The translations under genes and the position numbers were made by a program. From positions 1-23,434 of the forward strand of contig JADIIX010000215.1 of the NCBI GenBank assembly GCA_027604505.1: 23,434 nt of DNA. Reading direction: 5' to 3'. Source of the stretch: Gonapodya sp. JEL0774. Its lineage: Eukaryota; Monoblepharomycota; Monoblepharidomycetes; Monoblepharidales; Gonapodyaceae. This document shows positions 10,196 through 19,405 of this stretch, in pieces. The stretch's first letter is position 1; every line of letters starts with the position of its first letter. The notes under the pieces were generated by a model, which searched no databases, had not been told where the DNA came from, and worked only from the letters and a program-made list of their open reading frames with translations.

Positions 10196-12568
10196 CTACG
10201 CCAGAAGTTCCTTCATGTATATTGCCGTTACTCCGTTCCCGCACTGTAAGACCAGAATATCTTCAGGAATTGATTTCCAAAGAATCGAAGCACTTAAGCG
10301 CTCACTCACCACGGCCTTTTGCTCCGCCTGTACTGCCCTTCCCTTCCCTGGGCCCTCCTTGATGACCACTTTTCCTTTCCCTGCCAATTGCAGCCTCCCC
10401 ACCACCGCAGCACCTTTCACCCCATCCGGCAGATCCCCTTGGTAGAAGCCATCCATATAGCTTGGAGAAGGGAGGTTCGTGCGTCTCTTTTCTCGCCCTG
10501 TGATTGCGCCTGATTTGTCCCGTAGGAGTTTCGTGACGTTAAGTTGGTACGAGGTGCCGGCGCCCCATATTAGCGCGTCACGGCCGTACTTGTTTGGTGA
10601 TAATGGATGAAAACAAGAGGTGGGGTGAACAGCGATTCCGCGGTTGGTGAGGGGGATGATGTACTCACCTCAACCGCTTCTCGTCCGGGCGTGTGATCGA
10701 GAAGCGCATTATCCAAGGTCGCTACGCAGTGCCCGGCGCCGCAAGATATATCCTGGAAAAACAATACTCGATTGACAACAGCTCAAAAGCGCATGGGTCA
10801 ACAACCACATCCGTCCGACTCACGTATATCCGAATTGGTACAACTCTCTTTTTCGACTCACTGTACTCCGACAGATTTGAGAGTCCTCTGACTTTGGCAG
10901 GGATCGCCTGAATGTGTGGATAGATGCCTGTGCCAAGCTGCAATCACGAGAAAACTTCAATTTTAAACGCGTTTTTATGACCACTTCGTTGCGCAAACAT
11001 ACCTGGCCTTGAATCCCGCCCCCTGCTGCCATAACTTCAACACTCGAAGGAATTTCGGGCGCCTCACCCACCAAAAAGGTTATTCCTTCCCCAGTCGCCA
11101 CCTTTGTCACAACCATTTCCACCGGTCTCGCTCGACCGTGCACAATTTCCAATTCCTCGCCCTTTTTGTTTTTGGTTGGCGAATGGAGACTCGAAGTGGA
11201 TGAACGCGGCCATATTTCGCGAGGAGTGGAGATGCGAGCTAGGTCAAGTGAATATTCGAGTGTGGCGAGTTGCTGAGAGTCGAACAACAGATTGTGAGGA
11301 GTTATGACTCGAATCCTTTGCACAAAGGGCAACTCACACCAAACCCGTTCCCACCCCACCCGTACGCCCTCCCATCCGCGGTTCTAACAACGTTGTGGTC
11401 TGCACCGGCAGCGGCTTCTACAATCGATGTACGCGGCAAGGAGGTTACAGGACGGAGAGCGGGTGTGGACTATGCATGAAGGTTATGTGGATCTCGTCAA
11501 TATAGGCCATTACCTTAGGCAAAAGAAACCTCTGACAAGATCTCACCACATCGATCCCGTCTCCTGCCCGTTTTCCAGAGTATCCAACTCCAAGCTGACC
11601 ATTATCATTTCCACGATCGTCTGCCGGAAGTGTGAAGCACCTTCCGCGGTTCGAAAGGGCGAGGAGGTGATGGTAGCCGGCGCTTATAGACGAAATGCTG
11701 GGAAATGGAGGGTGAACAAGAGTTGGGGGGACGGGCGCAGGAGAGGAGGCTTGCAAGAGGAGTGCACTTACCGTTCACCAGACTCAAGTCCTTCAATAGT
11801 GACACGACGTACATTTGGATCATTTAATTCGGAGCCCACGAACAAGCTCGAGAGCCAGTTTGACTCTTGGGGTTTATCTGCAGGGATTTGGTTTTCTGCA
11901 CCTGGATCCCTGGCAGTCCCCCCAATTGAGTAGTCCACCTCCCACACCGCTCCGTCCTTCCCAACGGCGTAGGTTTTCGAGTCAGTTAACGCAATTCCTA
12001 CAACCTTTTTACCTTTGAGAGTCTTTCTTGCCTCGCCGGACCCGCCCACTCCGCTGCCCCACTCCCAGACGGTGCCCTCAAAATCCACCGCTGCTGCTCG
12101 TGATTCAGAGAGAGCAACGTCGCGGAGGACCCACCCTTGGAAGTTTGGATGAGCCACTGGTGCGCGTTGGGTGCCGCCGCCTCCAGCAGGGGAAACTAGT
12201 TTGTTCCCATTGTTTCCCCACAGGAACAAGCTGGGGTTGGCTCGCGCACGAAGCACCTGGTCATTGGCGTCCTCCGAATGCTCTGATATGTCTGTTATAT
12301 TGCGACCTTGGTACGGTGATGGCGTTGTAGCCGCCCCTTCTGCAAGCACTGTCCTTGAGTCATCATCACGAAGAAGTACTACGGCAGAAGAGGCGAGGAG
12401 GGAGAGAATAAATGCAGCTGGGAGAGATGAAGACTGACGGTTGGATGACGAAGATGAAGTAGATCGACGAGGGGTCGTAGTTGTGGTGAAGAGATGACGA
12501 TGCGACGTGGCCAGAATGCTCGAGGCTGGGCAACATAAAACAAGTGCTCGATGAGAAAACTTACTCAT
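10196..12568 (-). CDS. FMP25: Fmp25-like mitochondrial RCC1-repeat protein
   Basis: Eight minus-strand exons (12568-11772, 11697-11514, 11469-11338, 11272-11003, 10937-10824, 10752-10669, 10588-10310, 10243-10196) join in frame to 635 residues. Residues 1-48 are rich in Ser/Thr/Arg with few acidic residues, like a mitochondrial presequence, followed by a hydrophobic helix at about 49-66 (AAFILSLLASSAVVLL). RCC1 beta-propeller blades follow, with LFLWGNNGN, ISAGYHHLLALSNRGR, AAGADHNVVRTADGRAYGWG, ISCGAGHCVATLDN and GRDALIWGAGTSYQL. The ending, with a conserved Cys-Gly-Asn-Gly and a tyrosine near the C terminus, matches fungal Fmp25. In yeast, Fmp25 is an inner-membrane-associated protein needed for complex III assembly; human RCC1L is related. 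The frame extends upstream to 12616, so an earlier ATG is possible. A 39-nt intron-like segment lies just after the start. The gene converges on the Sel1-repeat gene with 115 bp between stops. Confidence 0.85.
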
Positions 12569-12650
12569 TCGCGGCAATCTGCAAAGCACATTCGCATCGT
12601 GGATAACCAATCGCACGCCTGCGCCTTGGAGGACTCCGATGAACAGTCAC

Positions 12651-13188
12651 TCATGCAATACACCAACCTTTCACAGAGACTCGAGGACCCATTCCCATGG
12701 CTCCGCTTACGGCATCCATGGCGTTTCTCTTTGCGATCCGTGCTACAGACAAGCGGTTCATCGTCATTTCAGGGTGGATGAGTGATTTTAGACTGTTGTG
12801 GTCTGATGAGATCCAATCGGGTTCCTTCACCAGTTGTGATGGGCACCTCTCAACGACACCACACGCATATGTACGTATTTACGTCATGGAGCATCCTTAC
12901 ACCTCAACGTGGAGACCTCAGACAATTCAAGTGTCCCCATAGTGACTTTCACTGTGCGCTCATCTTGGTGCTGCTGGAACAATTCGGACAAGAAACGAAC
13001 GGGGATTGTGCGAGAATATATTTGCGAACCTCCAGCGCGCCTGTCAGTCCAGGGAGGAATAGTGGTCACTCACACACCCCCCCCCCCCCCCCCCCCCCCT
13101 GTTTCAGGCACTCACTCGGGCTAAAGGTTATTGACGTAAACGAAGCCAATGCTAGCGCCAGAAGTTGGAGGGACCGGCGAGCAAAGTT
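12651..13188 (-). CDS. Candidate small gene, possibly secreted protein (N terminus unresolved)
   Basis: I do not recognise this protein. Three minus-strand exons join in one frame through GT-AG sites: 13188-13116, 13029-12903 and 12846-12651, with introns of 86 and 56 nt. They give about 131 residues ending in TGA at 12653-12651. The first exon reads ARRSLQLLALALASFTSITF, which looks like the hydrophobic core of a signal peptide or anchor. The second reads RFLSELFQQHQDERTVKVTM, and the third includes HPEMTMNRLSVARIAKRNAM. An acceptor-like TTTCAG precedes 13188, so the start codon must be in an earlier exon; I found no convincing one. The poly-C tract lies inside the first intron. The stop is 82 bp upstream of the FMP25 start on the same strand. 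It may be a real small secreted protein, a degraded gene, or a chance frame. Confidence 0.35.
13077..13099 (+). repeat. C23 homopolymer
   Basis: A run of 23 C residues follows a short CACACA stretch. On the minus strand it is a G tract inside the first intron proposed for the candidate small gene. The length may be an assembly estimate, and such tracts are hypermutable. Confidence 0.9.
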
Positions 13189-13676
13189 CTGAAATCAAAA
13201 AGTGCATGGAGGGATGAACCCATAATTGCATTATTCACTTACTCCACGTCACATCGGTTAGACAATCAACTGTCACTCGCCCGCCCGTAGCAACACTTCG
13301 CTGGATGCTTTGTCAAGTCTTAAAGTACTCTTGGTCCGTCCAGGCACTCCTTGAGGTCAGGGTACCAAGAGTCAAGTCTCTTATAGAACCGGGTTTGAGA
13401 CAGTGAACCAAATTCTTCCAAATCTCCCACCCGAGTCCCAAGTAGAAAGCAGAAGCCTCATACATTTTGCTAAACAGATTCTAAAGATGCAGATTTTGAT
13501 ATGTGGTATGTTAACTTGTGTAGCAAAATGTCCACTTTGCGCTTGGAAAAGTAGAATGCCATCTCCTCCATCAGATCATGATAGGAACGGTGAAGTTCAA
13601 GTCACTGACATAGGCAAAGATGGACACGGTGAGCACCGGTAACACGAGCCTTGCATTACTAATGCTGTTCAACGTA
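13189..13676. other. Spacer between subtilase 3' end and candidate small gene
   Basis: No gene is supported. A minus-strand frame of about 50 codons starting near 13462 and a plus-strand frame at 13403-13642 have no recognisable features. Part of this stretch may hold the missing first exon and promoter of the candidate small gene. Confidence 0.35.
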
Positions 13677-15703
13677 CTACACCAGCAGATTAGGCGTTTT
13701 TGAAATCACGCTCAAGCCCCTCACCACGCTGGGTGTCCCGGAGAAAGCCACTTGATTATATAGATCAGCAACATCAGCAGCCGGTGTGGTAGACCACATC
13801 AACGAAAGGACTCCGGCAACATGTGGAGCCGCTGGGTGTTGAGAAGCAGGACAATTGTCGCTTGTATTGACTGGAATTGGCGAACGTCTTAATGAGCGAC
13901 GGGAATCAACTTACCAAATGATGTTCCGCGAAGGCTTGCCACGCTCCCATTGGCGAATATTGAGGTAATTCCCGATCCTGGTGCGAACACGTCCTACATA
14001 TCGAAACCCAATCCGAAAACTGGTTACAATCAGATTCCCATCCACTTAACCACGGTTACTTACGGTGCATGGACCAAAATTAGAGTAGTTTGCGTCGAAA
14101 TCCCTCTGATCGGTCGCGCCGACTGCAATCGCTCCTATGGCTGATGCCGGGGAGGTCTGACACGTATCATCGGCGTCATTTCCCGCTGCCGCCTGCATTT
14201 CCAAATACCGATCAGAGTTAAACTAGAAAGTGCAGCATGCCTTTGATACTACAACCTACCACAAGTGCTATGCCAACACTGTACAACACGTTGACAACAT
14301 TGTTCAGAACACTACTGAGCGGTCCGCCCACACTCATTGTGATGACCGTGTTTGGCGCGGCGAGCTCGGTGACGTTGTTGTACGTTTGGTTGAATACCCA
14401 AGCAAGCCCTCGAATGAGATTCGAGGTCCGCCCTTCGCCGTTCTGATCGAGGCACTTCACCGACACGAACGTGACGTTTTTAGCAACACCATAGGTCGAA
14501 CCTGCGGATGGAGAGTCAGTGGGGCCAGTGTGAATCAGAGAAAGGCAATGTAGATGATCGACCTCCAATAATGCCGGCCACAAAACTCCCGTGTCCAGCG
14601 TCGTCAACAGTGACATTGTTAATAACATTCGTACCCCACTGAGCTCTTCCACCGAATTCAGAGAGGTCCGTGTTTATCCCTCTATCATTTGGGGTTAGAA
14701 GAGGATCGTTCTACTGCGACGAAGGTCCAAGGACTCACGTGTCGAGAACATACACAGTCACACCTTTTCCTGCGGTGGCGGGATAACGAAACAAGTTGTC
14801 GAGAGGAAGATTGCGTTGATCAATGCGGTCTAAGCCCTGCAACGTGCATAAGTTGACGAACATGTCCCTCCGAGCAAGCAACAACTTATCGATTGACCTA
14901 CACACCCAACTCGGGGGATTAACCTGCGTCTGTATCGCGATCGAAGCTGAGGTAGACGCTGTTGGACCACTCGAAGAACTTGATGAAGAAGCGGAGCTGC
15001 TCAAGGGAGTGCTCGGAATGGGCTGTTCTGTGGGCACCCTCACGATGTCGGTTGCAGAGCCGGTGAAAGCTGACGTTCGTGGATCTGCTCCAACTACTGT
15101 TGTTGTAACGATCATCGTGCTATCAACAATTGTAATTGTCGTGGTAGGTTCCCCAATCGGACTTGGAGCCTGCCGAGGAGCAACAATTCTTGGATAGAGA
15201 AATGCACGGAGTGCTCTGGAGTTCAGCGAACTGGCTGTTTGGGCCCCCGTAAACCCCCAAGAATATGGGTTAGCCACCTTTACAGGGGAATCTACTTCCA
15301 CCGCTTCAATATCTGGATGAGATGACAAAGCTTCTGCCGCTCTGTGGTCAGCGGTAAAGACGAAGCCTTCCACGCGGGAAAGTCCTCTCTCGTCTCCTCG
15401 GCGATAGAACTTCTTGGAATCGATGACTGGAAATCCAATGGCGAAATGCTCAACATCCAAGAGTCCAAGAGAATCTATGTGGCGCTTGACAACGTGATGC
15501 GCACGATTCGAAGGCTTTAGAACTGCGATATAGCCAGACACATGAGGCATATCATCCACGCCACTGCCATATTTATCCACACGTGATGACTGAGTAGAGA
15601 GAAGGAGCGATCCACTGAGAAAAATGGCCGCGATGACAAAGGCGGGAGATGACGTAGTTCCTTCTCCATTCCTGCGTGGATGCCCCCGAGAAGAACCTGT
15701 CAT
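13677..15703 (-). CDS. Proteinase-K-like subtilase (S8) with I9 prodomain and Ser/Thr-rich linker
   Basis: Seven minus-strand exons (15703-14906, 14836-14739, 14681-14563, 14501-14260, 14192-14064, 13993-13915, 13831-13677) give 539 residues. A hydrophobic segment at about 20-37 is a signal peptide or anchor. Residues 57-142 form an inhibitor I9-type propeptide, opening SGYIAVLKPS. A long Ser/Thr-rich linker (about 180-262) precedes the S8 domain, which begins WGLDRIDQRNLPLDNL at 266. The catalytic triad is visible: D298 in VYVLDTG, H329 in GHGSFVAG, S487 in GTSFAAPHVAG. The oxyanion asparagine N424 lies in AAGN. The enzyme should be a secreted or surface-anchored serine endoprotease activated by prodomain cleavage. 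The catalytic domain looks intact. Intron 1 (14837-14905, 69 nt) is open in frame; removing it joins NPPSW to GLDRID as the family expects. An in-frame ATG at 15757 would add 18 residues. Confidence 0.88.
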
Positions 15704-16184
15704 GTCTTCCGGTGGAAAAAGAAACGGTAAAGTCGCGCAGGCGCGACTGCTATGCAAATTTGATTGAAACAGGTTTAGAGATTTCGCCCCTCGGTTTGGT
15801 GCGACGTGACAGAAGAAAATTTATCTCCACTACACTTTCAATCTTCGTCAGATACTTTAATCCCATCACCGCCTCTGCAATCTTCTTCCACAGCTTTGCA
15901 GCCACGTTCTATCCTTCGTGCTCACAAATGGGACTGAACACGTTTGAACAGGCCTCAAACGAAGTTACTTCTGTGATTTTATCAAGAATGACTTTGACTG
16001 ATACACAGCTCGAATTGTTTGCACTCTCTCAAAAGTTTTTTCGTTCCAACTGGTTTTGGGGACACCAATTGAAAGTCAATCGTTGAGTGGCTCACTCACT
16101 CCCGCCCTCTGAACCTTGTGATAAGTTCAATCTCAAGTAAATTTGCTTAAGCGCTTTTTGATTTGATGCGTTCAACTTTGCGAT
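15704..16184. other. Divergent promoter region, subtilase / tandem-array copy 1
   Basis: This stretch separates the minus-strand subtilase from the plus-strand array. The open frame at 15676-16086 (+) overlaps the subtilase start and shows no family features. Sequence shared with the other array promoters begins only near 16191. Confidence 0.4.
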
Positions 16185-16250
16185 CATGGCTTGAGTTCCC
16201 GCATCGCATCAATACATGATACTCCGGATTGCGAAGACGGCCCCCAGTAC

Positions 16251-16256
16251 TTAAAA
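16251..16256 (+). promoter_or_regulatory. Degenerate TATA-like site of array copy 1
   Basis: TTAAAA occupies the place, about 41-46 bases upstream of the ATG, where copies 2 and 3 carry TATATAA and TATAAA. The surrounding GGCGCC is shared by all three, so this is a weakened form of the same element. Confidence 0.4.
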
Positions 16257-16296
16257 GGCGCCATTCCCCTGACCGAGCTATCCCCCTCCATCCACA

Positions 16297-18802
16297 ATGA
16301 TCACAGATTCCGACAACCCTACAAACCTCCACGTATTTGTCCGCAAGTCTCGGCCCACGGATTTGGTGATGGAAGCCCAGTTCGACGGGGCGACGTCTGA
16401 CGAGGTGCGGTGGTCACCTTTGATGTCATCGCTCCGCAATGCCCGCGACTAAAGTTGGACGAGATGGCGCTGCAATCTTTGTCAACAGCTGTACCAGTGT
16501 TTCACGAACGACGCCATCGGTACCAAGCTTTGGGGGGATTACACGATCGAACTGACTCCGGGGGGGAAACTCGGCGGAGCTAAGGGGACGTGTAGGTTTT
16601 TTCGTCAAACCTTGTTACTGGTCCAAATCAAGAGACACAAAAATCGAACGGGTTGCTCTAGTTTCGGGACAGGTCATTGCGTTCGAAGCTCCCAAGTACT
16701 TGTGTGAGTGGGTCGCTGTCAGAATTTCCACGTTGCACAACCACCAAAATCACCAAAATGAAAAACCATGTTTCCAATCTACATCTCCACCTCAGCCTTC
16801 ACGTTCTCCATGAACCCATCCGACACAAAAAACCCCCCGGTCTGCACCTTCATCTTCGATGAGTACCGTCGCGGATCACGAAGTGGGGCGTCGGTCACGC
16901 TGGTGAAATCGGGAATAACGGCGGAGGAGAAGGACGTCCTCGCCAAAGGATGGTCAGTAAAAGGCAAACAGCACCAGGTGGACACAGTACTGTTTAATCC
17001 TCCCTGACCCCTCTCCTACATACTGCTCTACCCCACCACCCCCCTCATAGGGAAGACTGGTGGTTCATCCCGTTCGCCAAGCACCTCCAGACACCGCGAA
17101 AACGCCCGAGTATGGACGAGCCCCCCACCAATGGTGTCAAAAAGGCTAAGACCGATCAGGACACGAACGCTAACGGAGTGTCCGAGGAGGTCCCAGAGCT
17201 CGCCAAGCAAGGTATCGGAAGACCATGTCACTGGGATATCCCTGTCAAGGTGTGTTTGCATTCGTTACGTGTTCTTTGAGGGTTTGAGTGTGCACTTTCA
17301 CCCATACACACACGACCACGTCGGCGATCTGCAGGACATGTCACGCGCCTCCAAGTTTTACACGTCTGCTCTTGGCTGGCATGTCACTTCGTGGATGGAT
17401 AACTACGCTCTCTTCAATCCCAACGCTGAAGGAAAGAAAGAAGGTGAGCGGTCGCAGCCCGCAGAACTTGCCGTCCCCACCTCCTCAACTCCACCGGGAG
17501 CTGAATCTACGCTCACCGTCTGTACGTAGGGAAGCAGTTCCTTGCGGGCGGTCTGTTCCTCGTCAGTGCCGACACACACATCGCGCCGGGCATGGAAGTG
17601 TACCTTGCTGTCGAGAGCATCGACGCGGCGATAGGTAAGGTGGTCAAGGCCGGCGGGAAGCAACTCGGGAAGAAGGAACTCGTAGGTTGAGGGCGGGCGT
17701 CAGTCATATATGTCTACGGTGGTTGGTTGAAGCAATATGCACCGTGTCCGTACAACCTCAAAACAGGTGAAGGGCGACCCGGGAGGTGGGAAGCACATGC
17801 TGTTCGAGGACACGGAAGGGAACGCGCATTACCTCTACGAAGTGAGTTGTCCCGGTTGGCGACCCGGTTGCCCGCCTGGGTGACCCACGCACCTGTGCCG
17901 GCAACTTTGAACCGAATTCGGACTCAGCGAGTTCGCACTTTTGCTTCTTTCCGTTCTCTTGATTATTTTTGTCTCTTTCTTCCATGTTCTCCGTTCCAGT
18001 TCGCGTCCCCCGAGTCGTACACCTCGTGGTCCCAGCCACATCCCCAGGACGGTGCCTTCGCGTGCCACATCGAGATCCCGGCGCAGGACGAGGAAAGGTT
18101 CGAGAGGTTTTATAAGAAGTTGTTTGGGTGGTCGTTTGGAAAGATGCCGGGCGGGTACACGTGGTGGGCGTGGAAGGGGGTGTCAGGAGGTGAGCTGAGG
18201 GCGGGGGGGGGGGCCTGTGTGCGTGCGAATGGAAGCACGCGGGACTTTCATGACCGTTGCTTCTGACACCTGGCACCCGTTTCCGTTTCCTTCCTCCGTC
18301 ACCCGCCGAACCTAACCACGACCCTGCGAACCATAACCACAGCGCCTGGTCTGCCTCCCCTGGAACCCGCCGGGGGTCTGATCAAGCCCAAGTCCGTGGA
18401 CCCTCCTGCGCACCTCGCGAGACCCGTGCGGGGAAAGAAGAACGGTTCCGGATCCCCTGCCGGCACCGCCAAGGAGACGAGTCAGAGGCTGTTCGTGTTG
18501 GTTGATGATATCGAGGGGTGGGAGAAGAAGGTGAAGGAAGAAGGGGGTGAAGTGATCAAGCCCGTGTTTTTGATCCATGAGACTGGTGAGTGGACACGGT
18601 GGGGGTAAAGTGATGCGATGATGATGTCGACAAGAGTTTCTGTGGTTCCTGCACGTGTACGTGTGGGTTCATTTTCTTTCACTCTCTTCCCATTCCTTTT
18701 TTTGTGTATTTCGCACCAGTGGGGTGGAACTCCCAGTGCCGCGATCCGGAGGGGAACGAACTGTGGCTGTTCAAGCCTGCACCCAAAAGAGAAGTGAAGT
18801 GA
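16297..18802 (+). CDS. AHSA1/SRPBCC-VOC-VOC fusion protein, array copy 1
   Basis: Eleven exons (16297-16404, 16489-16591, 16662-16703, 16796-16952, 17051-17249, 17335-17443, 17530-17681, 17767-17841, 18000-18189, 18343-18585, 18720-18802) give 486 residues. Residues about 20-150 form an AHSA1-type SRPBCC domain: LYQCFTNDAIGTKLW at 37-51, GQVIAFEAPKYL at 73-84, SGASVTLVKSGITAEEKD at about 112-129, GWEDWWFIPFAKHL at 136-149. A basic stretch with PRKRP (152-156) and KKAK (167-170) could be a bipartite nuclear localisation signal. VOC domain 1 (about 194-315) starts RPCHWDIPV and has MSRASKFYTSALGW. VOC domain 2 (about 333-483) starts CHIEIPAQD, has FYKKLFGWSFG and ends DPEGNELWLF. VOC domains bind metals or small ligands in glyoxalases, dioxygenases and resistance proteins; AHSA1 domains have a hydrophobic pocket. 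No signal peptide is seen, so it is cytosolic or nuclear. The substrate is unknown. Divergent from the subtilase. Confidence 0.85.
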
Positions 18803-19300
18803 AGTATTCAGGGTGGGAATAGAGGGTTCAGCGGGGACGTGTACATAGTACGGGGGTGGTGATTGTGGCGACGGATTTTTTCAGTTCGCAAATGAGTAAT
18901 CGGTCATTGTCTTGTTTCGGTTTGCTTGTTTCTGTCAATTGTGAATACATCATTTGTTCAAGAAAGCGTGATGTGCTGCTTTCAGTATGTTGTAGTGGTA
19001 TAATGTCTGGAGAGTTCCGTCATTGCAAACCCAGTGGTGCGCCGGCGGCTCACTATACCATCATGATCCCCTCTGACTCTAGTGATAATAAGTTCGACAT
19101 CACGTTGCAAACAGTACGAATCAGCTTCGCACATGCTTTCCATTGCCGGTTATCCAGTTATGCGCGAGTTGGGTGGTGGCAATGCTGCTAAAAGTCGGGA
19201 GGTGACTCTTCGCTCGCAAACAGTATTTATACAGACGGGCAAACTTGCTTGAAGAATGAACATCCAAATTTCACAGTTTTATTTGTTTTGCGCTTGTGGT
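18803..19300. other. Spacer between array copies 1 and 2
   Basis: This 3' flank and spacer is homologous to 21774-22225. The first 130 bases are nearly identical to the matching DNA after copy 2. The middle (about 18970-19080) carries extra sequence relative to the other spacer. Open frames here are not conserved between the two spacers, so I call no gene. Confidence 0.6.
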
Positions 19301-19322
19301 TTGATTTCCCTCATCGCATCAA

Positions 19323-19328
19323 CACGTG
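19323..19328 (+). promoter_or_regulatory. CACGTG E-box of array copy 2
   Basis: The palindrome CACGTG, a classic bHLH-factor site, lies 78-83 bases upstream of the start codon. Copy 3 has it at the same relative place; copy 1 has TACATG instead. Confidence 0.4.
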
Positions 19329-19356
19329 AATCTCTGGATTGCGAAGACCTCCCCAA

Positions 19357-19363
19357 TATATAA
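19357..19363 (+). promoter_or_regulatory. TATA box of array copy 2
   Basis: TATATAA lies 43-49 bases upstream of the ATG at 19406, in the same sequence context as the copy 3 TATAAA. Confidence 0.5.
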
Positions 19364-19405
19364 CAGGCGCCGTTCCCCCGACCGGGCTATCCCCTTCCGT
19401 CCACA

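Larger units (their letters stand above)
16191..19300 (+). repeat. Tandem repeat unit 1 (about 3.11 kb)
   Basis: The unit spans promoter, the 11-exon gene copy 1 and its 3' flank. The landmark upstream of the gene (CATCGCATCAA, then GGATTGCGAAGAC) recurs near 19301 and 22226. Start codons are spaced 3109 and 2923 bases apart. The left edge of similarity is near 16191; beyond it copy 1 is flanked by unrelated DNA. Confidence 0.85.

Noticed and set aside
10820-10874. GTGAGT donor at 10868-10873 in FMP25 exon 5
   Set aside because: It gives the wrong phase for the next exon. The downstream GTGAGT at 10823 keeps the frame and the VVPIRIYDISCGAGH segment.
15676-16086. 136-codon plus-strand frame next to the subtilase start
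   Set aside because: Overlaps the subtilase 5' end, has no recognisable features and no splice continuation; not part of the tandem repeat.
16561-16703. Intron 2 of the array read as GGGGAC / GTGTAG with acceptor ACAG
   Set aside because: That junction shifts the frame. The T / GTAGGT donor with TCTAG acceptor keeps the AHSA1 frame in all three copies.
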